Origin: Mycolicibacterium arabiense
Lineage (GTDB): Bacteria > Actinomycetota > Actinomycetes > Mycobacteriales > Mycobacteriaceae
Assembly (NCBI RefSeq): GCF_010731815.2
Contig: NZ_AP022593.1
Coordinates: 558,001 to 622,000 of the forward strand
Length of the DNA stretch: 64,000 nt
Reading direction: 5' to 3'
Below, in pieces: positions 41,291 to 51,910 of this stretch. Each line of letters opens with the position of its first letter. The first letter of the stretch is position 1. The notes under the pieces were generated by a model, which worked only from the letters and a program-made list of their open reading frames with translations, had not been told where the DNA came from and did not search any database. Both the position numbers and the translations under genes were made by a program.

Positions 41291-41686
41291 TCATTCGTCG
41301 AGAGTGGCACGGTACCCGTCGGCGTCGAGCAAAGCCGACATGGCCTCCTCGATGGCGTCCGGGTCGACCTGCAGGTCGATGAGCCAACCGCCGCCGTACG
41401 GGTCGGAATTGACCAGTTCCGGCGAGTCGGCCAGATCCTCGTTCACCGCAACCACTTTGGCGGTGATGGGCGCATAGAGCTCCGATTGCGACTTGGTCGA
41501 CTCGACGTTGCCGAACTCGTTGCCCGCCGTGACCTCGTCGCCGACAGCGGGAAGGTCGACGAACACCACGTCGCCCAGCGCGGACTGCGCGTAGTCGGTG
41601 ATGCCCACCCGTACGGTGTCGTCCCCGGTGAGCCGGACCCACTCGTGGTCGGAGGTGTAGGACAGGTCGGACGGGGTCTCGCTCAC
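41291..41686 (-). CDS. gcvH: Glycine cleavage system H protein
   Basis: A 131-residue lipoyl carrier with [10 protein letters not shown] near the N-terminus and the lipoylation site K65 in [15 protein letters not shown]. It shuttles the aminomethyl group between GcvP, GcvT and the L-protein in the cytoplasm. It is 3 kb from gcvP on the same strand, separated by garA and the regulators. No glycine riboswitch is seen in its own 49-nt upstream gap, so its control differs from gcvP. The gap downstream to garA (127 nt) holds the garA promoter region. Confidence 0.96.
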   Translation of the reverse strand: MSETPSDLSYTSDHEWVRLTGDDTVRVGITDYAQSALGDVVFVDLPAVGDEVTAGNEFGNVESTKSQSELYAPITAKVVAVNEDLADSPELVNSDPYGGGWLIDLQVDPDAIEEAMSALLDADGYRATLDE

Positions 41687-41735
41687 GGCGCTCCTTGTTC
41701 TCGTCGCTCGGTGTCACCGGCGAGGCCGTCGGGCC

Positions 41736-42611
41736 TCACTTGACCGGCTGAGCGTATTGGCGGGGTTTCGGTTGCCGCAAGGCGGTCACGTCGACCGTGT
41801 CGGTCTGCTGCACGGTCATTGTGCCGCCGACCCGTTCGACGCTGTCCATCGCCCCGCCGGGGATGTTCATCGCGGCCGCCAGCGTGGCCGGATCGCCAAT
41901 GGCGAGAACCGTATACGGCGGATTGATCGTGATGCCGTCGACCACCAGCGCGCCCGGCACGCCGACCACCCAGGTGTCCACGCCCACCCTGATCCGCGTA
42001 CCCGCGGGCGTGCTGATCTCCATCGCCTCGGCACCCGCGGCGCGCAGCTCGTTGACGACGTCGAGCATCGTCTCCGGCGACACCCCCGGCGCGTCGTCCT
42101 CGATGGTCAGGATCACGCCCGGCCCGGTGGCGGCGACGGTACCGATCAGGATCGACAACGCGGCCAGGCGGTCGCGGGCGTTGGCGATCGCGGCGGCGTC
42201 GTCGCTGCCGGAGGTCTCCAGCGCCGTCAGCGTGCGCTGCAGATCGGCGACCTCGGTGTTGAGTGCGGCCTCGCGCTGCTGCAGCGAGTCCAGCAGCACC
42301 AGCAGATCGGCGGGCCTGGCGTTCTCCAGCGAGTCACCCGAGTCGGTCTGGTGGGCCTGCGTGGCGATGGCGATGCCGAGCAGCAGGCACAGCAGCACCG
42401 CCAGCGTCCCGAACAGGAGTTGCGACCTCCCCCGCCGGACCACGCCTGCCACACCCGCTGACTGCAGGTCCCCGATCGGCCGGGACGCGTGGTGCGGCGG
42501 GAGCTCGTGGCGACCGTGGTGCTCGCCGTGTCGACTCCCCGAGTCGCTGCGCTCCTGCCCGCCGTGTCGACTCCCCGAGTCGCTGCGCTCCTGCCCGCCG
42601 GTCTCGCTCAC
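41736..42611 (-). CDS. DUF881 membrane protein with duplicated N-terminal repeat (Rv1825 type)
   Basis: A 291-residue protein with one transmembrane helix (about 64-84), a coiled-coil stretch (about 95-135) and an extracytoplasmic DUF881 domain (about 140-270), including GPGVILTIEDD and DVVNELRAAGAEAMEI. The cytoplasmic N-terminus begins MSET and then a perfect tandem 12-residue repeat GGQERSDSGSRH, from the DNA repeat at 42525-42596. DUF881 proteins pair with sbp in envelope and division-associated clusters; the function is unknown. Its stop is followed 49 nt later by gcvH. Confidence 0.85.
   Translation of the reverse strand: MSETGGQERSDSGSRHGGQERSDSGSRHGEHHGRHELPPHHASRPIGDLQSAGVAGVVRRGRSQLLFGTLAVLLCLLLGIAIATQAHQTDSGDSLENARPADLLVLLDSLQQREAALNTEVADLQRTLTALETSGSDDAAAIANARDRLAALSILIGTVAATGPGVILTIEDDAPGVSPETMLDVVNELRAAGAEAMEISTPAGTRIRVGVDTWVVGVPGALVVDGITINPPYTVLAIGDPATLAAAMNIPGGAMDSVERVGGTMTVQQTDTVDVTALRQPKPRQYAQPVK
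42525..42596 (-). repeat. Tandem 36-bp repeat inside a coding N-terminus
   Basis: Two identical 36-bp units, 42525-42560 and 42561-42596, lie head to tail. Each holds GCGCTCCTGCCCGCC (plus strand), and a core of this recurs upstream of the pgsA2 coding core at 44461-44513. On the coding strand each unit adds twelve codons to the DUF881 protein. Confidence 0.9.
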
Positions 42612-42612
42612 G

Positions 42613-42945
42613 TCACGCCCCGAACAACCTGCGCCGCAGCGCGGCGGCGTTGCCGAAGATCCGGATGCCGAGTACGACGATGATCGCCGTCGACAGCTGC
42701 GTGCCCACTCCGAGCTGGTCGCCGACGAACACGATGATCGCCGCGACCAGGACGTTGAACACGAACGAGATCACGAACACCTTCGAGTCGAAGATGCGCT
42801 CCAGGTACGCGCGCAGGCCGCCGAACACCGCGTCGAGGGCCGCGACCACCGCGATCGGCAGGTAGGGCTGGATGACGTCGGGCACGCTCGGGTGGAACAC
42901 CAGCCCGAGCACGATCCCGACGACGAGTGCGGCGATTCCGATCAT
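42613..42945 (-). CDS. Small basic protein (Sbp/DUF1290)
   Basis: A 110-residue protein with three hydrophobic segments (AALVVGIVLGLVF; LPIAVVAALDAVFGG; VISFVFNVLVAAIIVFVGDQL) and basic residues at the C-terminus (ALRRRLFGA), matching the Sbp/DUF1290 family. It lies one base upstream of the DUF881 gene and 10 nt downstream of the second DUF881 gene, the conserved DUF881-sbp-DUF881 arrangement found in actinobacteria and firmicutes. The biochemical role is unknown. Confidence 0.9.
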   Translation of the reverse strand: MIGIAALVVGIVLGLVFHPSVPDVIQPYLPIAVVAALDAVFGGLRAYLERIFDSKVFVISFVFNVLVAAIIVFVGDQLGVGTQLSTAIIVVLGIRIFGNAAALRRRLFGA

Positions 42946-42955
42946 TCGACTCCGA

Positions 42956-43864
42956 TCACTGGCCCACCGGTTTGGCGAAGCCGAGGTCGCGCACGGCGCC
43001 TGGCTCGACCGTCAGGTCGTCGGCGGCGCTCACGTTGACGCCGACCCCGTAGGACGCCTCCAGCAGCCGCAGGCGCTGCAGGCCGGGGCTGCGGTCGAAG
43101 ACGTCCTGCATTGCATTCGGCGGCCCGATGGCGTCGACCTCGTACGGGCTGCTGATCGGCTGATTGTCGACGAGGATGCCGCCGCCCGCCTGCCGAATCG
43201 TCACGTTCGGCCCGATCCGGATCCCGCCGACCGCGATCGCCTCCGCGCCGCTGGCCCACAGCGAGTTCACCACCAGCTGCAGGTCCCGGTCGAGGATCGC
43301 CTGCCTGCCGCCCGGGATGCGCTGCTTGGACACGTCGGAGAGGTCGAGCGAGGTGCCCGGTTCGGTGGCGGTGACGGTGAGCCCCGGCCCGTGTACGGGC
43401 GTGGCCGCGGCCGCGAACTCGGCGTCGTCGAGGCGGTCGAGCAGCACCCGGCCCTCTTCGTCACCCTCGAGGCGGGTGCGCCGTTCGTCCTCGACCCGGG
43501 CGGCCAGCGACGAGCGCTGGGCGGCGACGGCGTTCGTCGACTCCTGGGCGGTCCGCACGCCGTCGGCCAGCACGTGCTGCGTCTCGCGGGTCGCCGGAGC
43601 CACCGCCCTGGCCTGTGCCGCGGCGGTCGCGAGCACGGCGGCGACCGCCAACCCGGCGGTGAGCTGCCAGGCCCACTCGACGCCGCGGCGCCGAGGGCGG
43701 CCGCCCGACTTCTCGGCTGCGGCGGCATAACCCGGGTCGAGATGGTCGGAGAGCAGTGAGCGCAGCAGTGACGGCACCGGGAGCAGCGTGGGGGCGTCGG
43801 CCTCGTGGGCATTGCGGCCGGCGTCGCGACTGAAGCCGCCGAGCGCACGCTCGTCGCCGGACAT
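42956..43864 (-). CDS. DUF881 membrane protein (Rv1823 type)
   Basis: A 302-residue paralogue of the Rv1825-type protein. It has a cytoplasmic N-terminus (to about 65), a transmembrane helix (66-84), a coiled-coil region ([31 protein letters not shown]) and the DUF881 domain with [12 protein letters not shown] and [18 protein letters not shown]. It probably assembles with the neighbouring Sbp and second DUF881 protein at the membrane. The ATG at 43864 is 4 nt after the pgsA2 stop. Confidence 0.87.
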   Translation of the reverse strand: MSGDERALGGFSRDAGRNAHEADAPTLLPVPSLLRSLLSDHLDPGYAAAAEKSGGRPRRRGVEWAWQLTAGLAVAAVLATAAAQARAVAPATRETQHVLADGVRTAQESTNAVAAQRSSLAARVEDERRTRLEGDEEGRVLLDRLDDAEFAAAATPVHGPGLTVTATEPGTSLDLSDVSKQRIPGGRQAILDRDLQLVVNSLWASGAEAIAVGGIRIGPNVTIRQAGGGILVDNQPISSPYEVDAIGPPNAMQDVFDRSPGLQRLRLLEASYGVGVNVSAADDLTVEPGAVRDLGFAKPVGQ

Positions 43865-43868
43865 CAGG

Positions 43869-44525
43869 TCAGGCTTTCCCCGGCACCGAACGGCGCGGCA
43901 GCCGGCGCATCACCATGCCGACCTGGATCAGGTACAGCACCCCCGACCACAGGTACAGCGCCAGCCCCCAGATCACGAACGCCCATCCAATGGCCAGCAC
44001 TACGCGACTCCACAGCGCGTCCCACTGGCCGAGCAGTATCAGCGGGAAGCCGGACATCAGCGCGAACGTGGCGGCCTTGCCCAGGTAGGTCACCGGCAGC
44101 GCGGTCAGCCCGCGGGTGCGCAGCATCGGCAGCGTCGTGGCCAACACGGCGTCTCGACCGATCAGCACCAGCACCAGCCACCACGGGACGATGTGCGCCG
44201 CCGCGAAGGCCACCGGCACGGCGAACATGTAGATCCGGTCGACCGCCGGGTCGAGGAGTTCCCCGAGCCGCGAGGACTGGTTGTCGTAGAGCCGCGCGAT
44301 CTTGCCATCGGCCCAGTCGGAGGCGCCGCTGAACATCAGCACCGCCACCGCGGGCCCGTACGAGTGCGCGACCAGCAGCAGGTACAGGAAGACCGGGACG
44401 AGGATCAGGCGCACGACGCTGAGCACGTTCGGGATCGTCAGGATGCGATCGCCTATCTTCGCGCTCCTGCCCGCGGCGTTCGATCCCCCGGTCGCTTCGC
44501 TCCTGCCCGCCGGACCCATGGTCAT
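43869..44525 (-). CDS. pgsA2: CDP-alcohol phosphatidyltransferase, PgsA2 type
   Basis: A 218-residue integral membrane enzyme with the complete CDP-OH-P motif: D70, D73, G74, A77, R78, G88, D92 and D96 in [20 protein letters not shown] and the following residues. It transfers a phosphatidyl group from CDP-diacylglycerol to an alcohol; the acceptor is not settled (phosphatidylglycerolphosphate-synthase-like). The conserved sequence begins near residue 24 ([18 protein letters not shown]). Residues 5-22 ([18 protein letters not shown]) are encoded by a DNA repeat, so the true or ancestral start may be later. Confidence 0.85.
   Translation of the reverse strand: MTMGPAGRSEATGGSNAAGRSAKIGDRILTIPNVLSVVRLILVPVFLYLLLVAHSYGPAVAVLMFSGASDWADGKIARLYDNQSSRLGELLDPAVDRIYMFAVPVAFAAAHIVPWWLVLVLIGRDAVLATTLPMLRTRGLTALPVTYLGKAATFALMSGFPLILLGQWDALWSRVVLAIGWAFVIWGLALYLWSGVLYLIQVGMVMRRLPRRSVPGKA
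44461..44513 (-). repeat. REP-like repeat in the pgsA2 N-terminus, related to 42525-42596
   Basis: GCGCTCCTGCCCGC occurs at 44461-44474 and, with one change, at 44497-44510, spaced 36 bp apart as in the tandem at 42525-42596. Between them the sequence parallels the other unit. Here it is read in a different frame (AGRS rather than GQERS), so the DNA, not the peptide, is what is shared. Confidence 0.75.
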
Positions 44526-44529
44526 GAAC

Positions 44530-46881
44530 CTAGCGGAACACTCCCGGCAGGCTCAGCGCTGACATCGAGTCGTCCGCCAACGGGTTGTCGTGAATCATGT
44601 ACGTCCACGTCGACGTAGGCCGCGCCAGCTTCGACAGGTCCAGACCGGGCTCGTCCTCGGTGACGTTGGCGGTCTCGAACGTCTGCTGAGCGGCCTCGAT
44701 CGCGTCGGCGGCCAGCGAGCCGAACGCATCGACGGCCAGGCGGTGGAACTCGTCGAGCGGGTTCTGCCGACCGAGCGCGCGAAGGTGGATGCTCTCCCGG
44801 ACGTCGGACAGGTAGGCCTGATGATCAGCCCAGCCGCGGTCGAGGTGGTAGAGCATGATGAGCCGGCAGATGCGCTCCAGCCGCTCCTCGCCGATCTCCT
44901 CCAACAGCAGTTCGTAGCGCTTCGGCGAACGCTCCGCGAGTTCCTGACGCGCGGTGTCGGTGCGCAGCAGCTTCTCCCGGCGCTCCGAGATGATTGACCG
45001 CTGCTGGGCCACCAGCTGGTTGTAGCGCCAGGTGTTGGCGTGCACGTCGAGCAGCTTGCCCTCGGCGACGCGCTGGGCGTGACCGAGCAGCTGGGCCGCC
45101 TTCTCGTGCACGATCCGGCCGTCTTCGTCGGTCTGCATCGGCAGCTTTTGCTGCTCGAGATTGGCGACGACGACGTCGTCCTCCCAGCTGGCGAAGAACA
45201 CCGACGAGCCGGGGTCGCCTTGGCGCCCGGCGCGGCCGCGCAACTGGTTGTCCAGCCGCTCGGTGTGGTGGCGTCCGGTGCCGATGACGTGCAGGCCGCC
45301 AAGTTCGGCCACCTCGTCGTGGCCGGATTCGTCGGATCCGCCCAGCCGGATGTCGGTGCCGCGGCCCGCCATCTGCGTCGAGACCGTGACCTTGCCGAGC
45401 GTGCCCGCCTCGGCGATGACGGCGGCTTCCTCGGCGTCGTTCTTGGCGTTGAGCACCACGGCCGGGATGCCGCGCTTGACCAGACGCTCGTGCAGTTCCT
45501 CGGACTCGGCGACGTCGCGGGTGCCGACAAGCACGGGCTGACCGGTCTCGTGCACGGTCGCGATGTGCTCGGCCACCGCGGCGTTGCGGGCCGCCGCGGT
45601 GATGTACACCCGGTCGTCGTCGTCCTCGCGGATGTTGGGCGTGTTCGGCGGGATCGGGGACACGCCGAGCTTGTAGAACTGGCGCAGCTGCTCGCCGGCC
45701 GCCAGCGCGGTGCCCGTCATGCCGCACACCCGCGGGTACCGGTTGATCAGCGCCTGCACGGTGATGGTGTCGAGCACCTCGCCGGTCTCGGTGGGCTCGA
45801 TGCCTTCCTTGGCCTCGACCGCCGCCTGCAGTCCGTCGGGCCACCGCTGCAGCGCGGCGATGCGGCCGCGGGAGGCGTTGATCAGCTGCACCCGGTCGTC
45901 GCGCACGATGTAGTGCACGTCGCGCTGCAGCAGGACGTGGGCGTGCAGCGCCACGTTCACCTCGGTCAGCGTCGTGCTGACGTGCTCCTCGGAGTAGAGG
46001 TCGATGCCGCCGAGCGCCTTCTCCAGCTTGCGGGCGCCCTCGTCGGTGAGGTGCACGTTGCGGCGGTCGGCGTCGGAGTCGTAGTCCTTGCCGGAGACGA
46101 GTTCCCCGACCAGCCGGATGACCTCGAGCCGCGGCGTCTCCCGGTGCGTGGTGCCCGCCAGCACCAGCGGAACCAGTGCCTCGTCGACGAGCACGGAGTC
46201 GGCCTCGTCGATCAGCGCCACGTCGGGGTGCGGGGACACCAGGTCGGCGACGTCGGTGACCAGCTGATCGCGCAGCACGTCGAAGCCGATCTCGTTGACC
46301 GATGCGTAGGTCACGTCGCACCCGTAGGCGGTGCGCCGCTCCTCCGGAGTGGACTCGGCGGTGATCCACCCGACGGTCAGCCCCATCGCCTCGAGTAGCG
46401 GGCCCATCCACTCGGCGTCGCGTCGAGCGAGATAGTCGTTGACCGAGATGACGTGCACGCTGCGGCCCGCGATGGCGTATCCGGCCGCCGCGATCGCCCC
46501 GGCGAGGGTCTTGCCCTCACCCGTCGCCATCTCGACCACGTCGCCGGCCAGCATGCGCAGCGCTCCGAGCAGCTGGACGTCGAACGGGCGCAGGGTGGTC
46601 GCCCGCTCCGACGCCTCGCGGGCGATGGCGAGGAACTGCGGGATGTCGGACGACTCGGCCAGGTCGCCGAGTTCGAGGAGCTTGGCGGCCTTGCGGAGCT
46701 GTTCGTCGTCGAGTGCCGCGGCCTTGTCGTCGAAGTCCAGCGACTTCGTGACCAACTCCATGGAAACGGCTTGGTCCTTGTCGGTGCTTGCGCCGAGCAT
46801 CTTCCAGAAGCGGTTGCTCAGGCGGCCCGACGAACGGGTCTTGGGCGATGTCTTGCCGGCAGTCTTGGCCACGTGCTTCAA
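44530..46881 (-). CDS. secA2: Accessory Sec translocase ATPase SecA2
   Basis: A 783-residue DEAD-type ATPase, the length I recall for fast-growing mycobacterial SecA2. Walker A is MATGEGKT (118-125), Walker B DEAD at 225-228 ([14 protein letters not shown]), with the helicase motifs [14 protein letters not shown] and [12 protein letters not shown]. It lacks the long C-terminal linker and zinc-binding tail of SecA1, typical of SecA2. It exports a subset of proteins with the SecYEG channel. It lies 4 nt upstream of pgsA2 on the same strand. Here a GNAT gene, not ilvG, is upstream. Confidence 0.95.
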   Translation of the reverse strand: MKHVAKTAGKTSPKTRSSGRLSNRFWKMLGASTDKDQAVSMELVTKSLDFDDKAAALDDEQLRKAAKLLELGDLAESSDIPQFLAIAREASERATTLRPFDVQLLGALRMLAGDVVEMATGEGKTLAGAIAAAGYAIAGRSVHVISVNDYLARRDAEWMGPLLEAMGLTVGWITAESTPEERRTAYGCDVTYASVNEIGFDVLRDQLVTDVADLVSPHPDVALIDEADSVLVDEALVPLVLAGTTHRETPRLEVIRLVGELVSGKDYDSDADRRNVHLTDEGARKLEKALGGIDLYSEEHVSTTLTEVNVALHAHVLLQRDVHYIVRDDRVQLINASRGRIAALQRWPDGLQAAVEAKEGIEPTETGEVLDTITVQALINRYPRVCGMTGTALAAGEQLRQFYKLGVSPIPPNTPNIREDDDDRVYITAAARNAAVAEHIATVHETGQPVLVGTRDVAESEELHERLVKRGIPAVVLNAKNDAEEAAVIAEAGTLGKVTVSTQMAGRGTDIRLGGSDESGHDEVAELGGLHVIGTGRHHTERLDNQLRGRAGRQGDPGSSVFFASWEDDVVVANLEQQKLPMQTDEDGRIVHEKAAQLLGHAQRVAEGKLLDVHANTWRYNQLVAQQRSIISERREKLLRTDTARQELAERSPKRYELLLEEIGEERLERICRLIMLYHLDRGWADHQAYLSDVRESIHLRALGRQNPLDEFHRLAVDAFGSLAADAIEAAQQTFETANVTEDEPGLDLSKLARPTSTWTYMIHDNPLADDSMSALSLPGVFR

Positions 46882-46906
46882 AATACGCGGCGCGAGGGGC
46901 CGGTCC

Positions 46907-47746
46907 TCACCGACGCGTCGTGAACTCGATCGCCAGCCAGTCGCCGACGGGGCGGAAGCCGATCCGTCGGTAGATCGCGTTCGACACCGGGTTGGCGAGG
47001 TCGGTGAACAGCACGACGTCTCCGGCGCCTCCCGCCAGGGCGATCGAGGCGGCCGCCGCCGTCACCGCAGAGCCGTAGCCGTGCCCCCGGTCCGCGTCGG
47101 GCGTGTACACCGGGCCGATGCGTGCGACGCCGACCACCGTGGGCCGCAGCATCGCCATGCTGACCGGCCGGTCGTCGCGCAGCCAGAGCACGAAGCGCGC
47201 GCCCGCCCGCGTCTGCGTCGTGACGAAGGCCCGGTGGTCGGCGATCGGCCGCGGCGCGACGCCGAACGCCTCGACGAAGAAGCGACCCGACCACTCGGCG
47301 AGCAGGTCGGTGTCCGAGGTCCGGTGGGTCCGGTGCTCCCCCGTCACCGTCGGCGCCTCGAGCCGGTCGAGCGCGTGCAGGCGCTCCTCGGTTCGCCCGT
47401 CGACCGCGGCCCCGGTGCGCTGCGTCCACGCCGCGGCGAACCGGGTGGCCACCTCGAGTGGGCCGCGCGTGGCCGTCAGCCGCGGGGTCCGGTCGGCCAG
47501 CGCGTCGACCGCGGGTGCCACGGCGCCGTTCGGCAGTCCCCCGCAGGCGAGCGGATACGGCGGCGTCTGGACGGCGGCACCGACCACGCGCCCGGCGTCC
47601 CACGCGGTCAGCAGCACCGCGGCGGCCGGCAGCGCGGGCGCGGCGAGCCCGGCGAGCTCGACGGTGAAGCCGATCGGGTCGCGGCGGTAGACCGGCCCGG
47701 CCAGCGAGCGGAATTCCTCGGCCGAGTCGTGTGTCCGCACCTGCAC
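46907..47746 (-). CDS. GNAT-family N-acetyltransferase
   Basis: A 279-residue protein whose C-terminal half is a GNAT fold: [27 protein letters not shown] carries the acetyl-CoA pyrophosphate-binding RGHGYG, followed by [27 protein letters not shown], the typical last strand-helix. The N-terminal half is a divergent region seen in many actinobacterial GNATs. The acceptor is unknown. It occupies the position between secA2 and the ABC exporter that ilvG holds in M. tuberculosis, so it is a species-specific replacement. It is divergent from the ABC gene across 173 nt with no other feature seen. Confidence 0.85.
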   Translation of the reverse strand: MQVRTHDSAEEFRSLAGPVYRRDPIGFTVELAGLAAPALPAAAVLLTAWDAGRVVGAAVQTPPYPLACGGLPNGAVAPAVDALADRTPRLTATRGPLEVATRFAAAWTQRTGAAVDGRTEERLHALDRLEAPTVTGEHRTHRTSDTDLLAEWSGRFFVEAFGVAPRPIADHRAFVTTQTRAGARFVLWLRDDRPVSMAMLRPTVVGVARIGPVYTPDADRGHGYGSAVTAAAASIALAGGAGDVVLFTDLANPVSNAIYRRIGFRPVGDWLAIEFTTRR

Positions 47747-47919
47747 GGGTTCAGCTTGGCGGGTCCGGCCCGGCCCGTCGACCGGTCACGGCCGTTGGCA
47801 ACCCTTTCCGGGGCCGACTTACCTCGTGCCGTGATCCGAATTCGGCGGCATCTCGACCGCCACTGCCAGTTGAACCCTCGGCACGGCTCCCGCCGGAATG
47901 TGCGGGTACCTTGCCCTGC

Positions 47920-49845
47920 ATGGAGATGTTCACCCCGTCGCTGGACTGGGGCAATGAGCTGTGGACGTCGCTGATCTGGATCGCCCGAGCATGGGCGATC
48001 GCTGCGGCGTGCACGATGGCGATCCTTTTCCTGATCGGCCGCTACACGACCTGGGGGCGGCAGTTCTGGCGGATCACCGGCGACTACTTCAAGGGCCCCG
48101 ACAGCGTCAGGGTGTGGCTGTGGCTCGCGGCGCTGTTGCTGTCGGTGATCGCAGGCGTTCGGTTCACCGTGTTGTTCAGCTATCAGGGCAACGACATGAT
48201 GACCAGCTTCCAGGTGGTCGCCGCCGGACTGGGTGACGGTGACGACGCCGTCCGGAACTCCGGCAAGGACGGGTTCTGGATGTCGATGGGCGTGTTCGCG
48301 GTGCTGGCCGTGATCCACATCTCCCGAATCATGCTGGACCTGTTCATGACTCAACGGTTCATGCTGGCGTGGCGGGCCTGGCTCACCGACCGCCTGACCG
48401 GCGACTGGCTGGACGGCAAGGCCTACTACCGCGGGCGGTTCATCGACGACACGATCGACAACCCGGACCAGCGCATCCAGGCCGACATCGACATCTTCAC
48501 CGCGGGCGTCGGGCCGTTGCCGAACACGCCGAACAACACCTCGGCGGCGACGCTGCTCTTCGGCGCGATCAACGCGATCGCGTCGATGATCTCGTTCACC
48601 GCGATCCTGTGGAACCTGTCGGGCACGCTGACCGTCCCGATCATCGGCACCGAGTTGCCCAAGGCGATGTTCTGCATCCTGCTGCTGTACGTCTTGGTCG
48701 CCACGATCTTCGCGTTCTGGATCGGGCGTCCGATCATCTGGCTGTCGTTCGACAACGAGAAGTTCAACGCCGCGTTCCGCTACGCGCTGGTGCGGCTGCG
48801 CGACGCGTCGGAGGCCGTGGCGTTCTACCGCGGCGAGATCGCCGAGCGCACCGGGTTGCGGCAGCGCTTCTCGCCGATCGTGTCCAACTACAAGCGCTAC
48901 ATAAACCGGATGATCGGCTTCTACGGCTGGAACCTGTCGATGGACCAGGCGATCGTGCTGCTGCCCTATGCGCTGCAGTTCCCACGGTTCTTCTCCGGCG
49001 AGATCGTGCTCGGGCAGATGACGCAGTCGGCGTCGGCGTTCGGCAGCATCCAGGACGGATTGTCGTTCTTCCGCAACAGCTACGACCAGTTCGCCGGCTA
49101 CCGCGCGGCGATCATCCGCCTGCACGGCCTGGTCATCGCCAACGAGGAGGCGCGTGCGCTACCCGAGCTGCAGATGGAGGGCTGCGGCGACGGGACGGTT
49201 CAGCTCGACGACGTGGAGGTGCGCACCCCCGACGGCAGGCAGCTGGTCAAGCCACTCGACCTGCACCTCGACCCGGGCGACACGCTGGTGGTGACGGGCC
49301 CCTCGGGCGCAGGCAAGACCACGCTGCTGCGCAGCCTCGCGCAATTATGGCCGTACGCCAGCGGCAGGATGAAGTGCCCCGACGAGGAGAACTCGACGAT
49401 GTTCCTGTCGCAGTTGCCCTACGTGCCGCTGGGCGATCTGCGGGCCGTCGTGTCCTACCCGTGCAAGGAGGGCGAACTCACCGACGACGAGCTGCACGCG
49501 GTGTTGGCCAAGGTCGCCCTGCCGCATCTGAGCGACCGCCTCGACGAGGTGCTCGACTGGGCCAAGGTGCTCTCACCGGGCGAGCAGCAGCGGATCGCCT
49601 TCGCGCGCATCCTGCTGACCAAGCCCAAGGCGGTCTTCCTCGACGAGTCGACGTCCGCGTTGGACGAGGGGCTGGAGATGACGCTGTACCAGCTGGTGCG
49701 CAGCGAGTTGCCGCACACGATCATGGTCAGCGTCAGCCACCGCAGCACCGTCGAGCAGCACCACGATCTGCAGCTGCACCTCGTCGGCAACGGCGAGTGG
49801 CTGCTGGGTGACGTGGTGACGCCGACCCCTGCGGGCGCAAGCTAG
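47920..49845 (+). CDS. bacA: BacA/SbmA-type ABC exporter-importer (Rv1819c type)
   Basis: A 641-residue fused transporter with an SbmA/BacA membrane domain (1-400; for example [45 protein letters not shown]) and an ATPase domain with Walker [10 protein letters not shown], signature [14 protein letters not shown] and Walker B AVFLDEST. The M. tuberculosis orthologue imports cobalamin and hydrophilic compounds such as bleomycin, as I recall. TACCTT at 47907-47912 ends 7 nt before the ATG at 47920, so initiation is probably leaderless; a second ATG two codons later gives 639 residues. Its stop shares CTAG with the convergent flavoprotein gene. Confidence 0.93.
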   Translation: MEMFTPSLDWGNELWTSLIWIARAWAIAAACTMAILFLIGRYTTWGRQFWRITGDYFKGPDSVRVWLWLAALLLSVIAGVRFTVLFSYQGNDMMTSFQVVAAGLGDGDDAVRNSGKDGFWMSMGVFAVLAVIHISRIMLDLFMTQRFMLAWRAWLTDRLTGDWLDGKAYYRGRFIDDTIDNPDQRIQADIDIFTAGVGPLPNTPNNTSAATLLFGAINAIASMISFTAILWNLSGTLTVPIIGTELPKAMFCILLLYVLVATIFAFWIGRPIIWLSFDNEKFNAAFRYALVRLRDASEAVAFYRGEIAERTGLRQRFSPIVSNYKRYINRMIGFYGWNLSMDQAIVLLPYALQFPRFFSGEIVLGQMTQSASAFGSIQDGLSFFRNSYDQFAGYRAAIIRLHGLVIANEEARALPELQMEGCGDGTVQLDDVEVRTPDGRQLVKPLDLHLDPGDTLVVTGPSGAGKTTLLRSLAQLWPYASGRMKCPDEENSTMFLSQLPYVPLGDLRAVVSYPCKEGELTDDELHAVLAKVALPHLSDRLDEVLDWAKVLSPGEQQRIAFARILLTKPKAVFLDESTSALDEGLEMTLYQLVRSELPHTIMVSVSHRSTVEQHHDLQLHLVGNGEWLLGDVVTPTPAGAS

Positions 49846-51329
49846 GAACGGTGCCCCGCGGCGTGGGTGCCGGCGCGCCTGCCGAAGAACGAGCCCTCGC
49901 CGAGCTGGGTGCCGCTGGCGTATCCCTTGCCGTCGTGTGCGATGTTCGAGGCGCAGGCGCCTGCGGCGTAGAGGCCGGGAACGATTGATCCGTCGGCCCG
50001 TTGGACCTCGCCGTCGATGCTGACGGTGAGCCCGCCCATCGTGAAGCCCGAGTACATCGCGACGCCCAGGGAGAGGTCGAACGCCGCCCACGGTCCGTGA
50101 TCCTGGGCTGCCACGTAGTCCGGATGCTTGTGGAAGTCCGGGTCCTCGCCCTTGGCGGCGTGCTCGTTGTAGCGCTCGAGGGTGGCGGCCAGCTTGCCCT
50201 CGGGGATCCCGAGCGCGGCCTCCATCTCCGCGACGGTCTCCCAGCCGTCGATGAACTTGATCAGCGGCATCTCCGGCATCTGCATGTGCGCCTCGTCGAC
50301 GATCAGGTAGGCCTGCTGGTCGGGCTGTTCGAGGACGAACGCCGACGTGCGCGAGTGGTACGAGTCCTCGGCGACGAACCGCTGGCCCTGGTTGTTGACG
50401 ATGACGCCGGTGAGCAGGATCTCGGGCGGGTACGCGGCGGCCGTGATGAACAGCCCGTCGAGGTTCTTCACCTCACCGCCTGCCGACATGCCGAGCCGGA
50501 TGCCCAGCCCGTCGTCGTGCGGGTTGCCCAGGATGTAGGGCTCGACGTCGCCGTGGTGCTTGGTCTTTCGCTTCTGGGCCAGCGCAGGCGTGTGCTTGGC
50601 CACCATGTCGGGGTTCATCGCGAACCCGCCTGCCGCGATGACGACGGCCTTGGCGCGGATCGAGCCGGTGACGCCGAAGTTCTTCCACCGCACGCCGGTG
50701 ACGGCGCCGTCGTCGTCGGTGATCAGGTTGGTCACGCCGGTCTCGTAGCGAATCGACACGCCGAGTTCGGCGGCGCGCTTGAGCAGTAGCTGGATGACCA
50801 TGTCGGCTCCGCCCAGTTCACCGGGGACGGGCACGGAGTGGCCGCGCGGAGCGGGCTTGGCCTGTTCGGAGAACGGCCACACCTTCTCGTTGCCGGTGTA
50901 GGACAGGCCTTCGGTGCCGGGCGGCACCACGACCTTGCCCTTCCAGTAGCTGCGCTCGAACTGGAACCCGAGCGATTCCAGCCAGTCGAAGTGCTCGACG
51001 CTCTGCTCGCAGTAGGCGCGGATCTTGTCGAGGTCGGGGTCCTCGGACACCGCGACGAGGTAGTCGTACATCGCCTCGGCGGTGTCCTCGTGGCCCGTGG
51101 CCTGCTGCACTGCGGTGCCGCCGCCGAGGTAGAAGTGGCCACCCGCCATCGAGGTGGTGCCGCCCGCGGCGGCGGCCTTCTCGAGCACCAGCACCTTGGC
51201 ACCGGCGGCCGCGGCGCTGACGGCGGCGCAGCCACCCGCGATGCCGAATCCGACGACGATGACGTCGAATTCGTCGTCGTCCCAGTCCGTCACGTCGGAC
51301 GCGGCGACGGTCTGTGGGATGTCTGTCAT
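49842..51329 (-). CDS. FAD-binding flavoprotein of the succinate dehydrogenase/ketosteroid dehydrogenase family (Rv1817 type)
   Basis: A 495-residue FAD2-family protein. It has the dinucleotide motif [22 protein letters not shown], the second segment [22 protein letters not shown], a [10 protein letters not shown] region and a C-terminal [37 protein letters not shown] that binds the flavin ribityl and adenine. This is the fumarate-reductase/3-ketosteroid-1-dehydrogenase type; catalytic Tyr residues for KstD are not obvious, so the substrate is unknown. It lies 28 nt downstream of the VOC gene on the same strand. Confidence 0.82.
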   Translation of the reverse strand: MTDIPQTVAASDVTDWDDDEFDVIVVGFGIAGGCAAVSAAAAGAKVLVLEKAAAAGGTTSMAGGHFYLGGGTAVQQATGHEDTAEAMYDYLVAVSEDPDLDKIRAYCEQSVEHFDWLESLGFQFERSYWKGKVVVPPGTEGLSYTGNEKVWPFSEQAKPAPRGHSVPVPGELGGADMVIQLLLKRAAELGVSIRYETGVTNLITDDDGAVTGVRWKNFGVTGSIRAKAVVIAAGGFAMNPDMVAKHTPALAQKRKTKHHGDVEPYILGNPHDDGLGIRLGMSAGGEVKNLDGLFITAAAYPPEILLTGVIVNNQGQRFVAEDSYHSRTSAFVLEQPDQQAYLIVDEAHMQMPEMPLIKFIDGWETVAEMEAALGIPEGKLAATLERYNEHAAKGEDPDFHKHPDYVAAQDHGPWAAFDLSLGVAMYSGFTMGGLTVSIDGEVQRADGSIVPGLYAAGACASNIAHDGKGYASGTQLGEGSFFGRRAGTHAAGHRS

Positions 51330-51357
51330 GGTTGCTCCTCGGGCGAGCGCTCGGTGG

Positions 51358-51855
51358 TCATGTCTGTTGCCGCTTGACGTGGTCGAAGAACGCCTGGATG
51401 TCGGGCGGGACGTACGCGATCTCCAGGTAGGGCACGCCTGCCTGCGGTGCGGACAGGTAGGCGAAGTGCATGCCGCCGGGCATCACACCGCGTCCGACGA
51501 CCTCGACGCCGTCGGCACCCGAGGCCTCGGACACCATCGCGTCGAAGGCGTCGACGTCGGGTGCGGTCGTGCACACGTGGTGCAGCCCGGGGCCGGACGC
51601 GTCGAGGAACTCGGAGTACGGCCCGACTCCGGAGATCGGCTCGATGAGTTCGAGCTGGGTGTCTCCGGAGTAGGAGAACGACACGTGCGCGGTGAAGTCG
51701 GCGGGCTGACCGCGGTAGGTGCACGTGTCGGGCGGGAAGTGAACGTCGGGCATGCGCACCCAAGTGGTGGCGCCGAGCACGGCGGTCAGGGCCGTCTCGG
51801 TCGCCGCCAGGTCACGCGTCACCCAGGCGATCTGGACAGGTGTCTGGGCAAGCAT
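51358..51855 (-). CDS. VOC-family (glyoxalase-like) protein
   Basis: A 165-residue VOC-fold protein with the two beta-alpha-beta-beta-beta modules: VQIAWVTRDLAATETALTAVLGA, TQLELIEPISG, GPGLHHVCTTAPDVDAFDAMV and GVPYLEIAYVPP. H near GLHHV and E in YLEIAY are plausible metal ligands, with E in QLELIEP. It may be a lactoylglutathione-lyase-like, epimerase or dioxygenase-type enzyme; the substrate is not evident. It is probably co-transcribed with the downstream flavoprotein. Confidence 0.8.
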   Translation of the reverse strand: MLAQTPVQIAWVTRDLAATETALTAVLGATTWVRMPDVHFPPDTCTYRGQPADFTAHVSFSYSGDTQLELIEPISGVGPYSEFLDASGPGLHHVCTTAPDVDAFDAMVSEASGADGVEVVGRGVMPGGMHFAYLSAPQAGVPYLEIAYVPPDIQAFFDHVKRQQT

Positions 51856-51910
51856 CGCACCGAGGATATCGCTCGTCCCGGCCGCTGGCTAGAACGTGTT
51901 CTAGTTCGAC

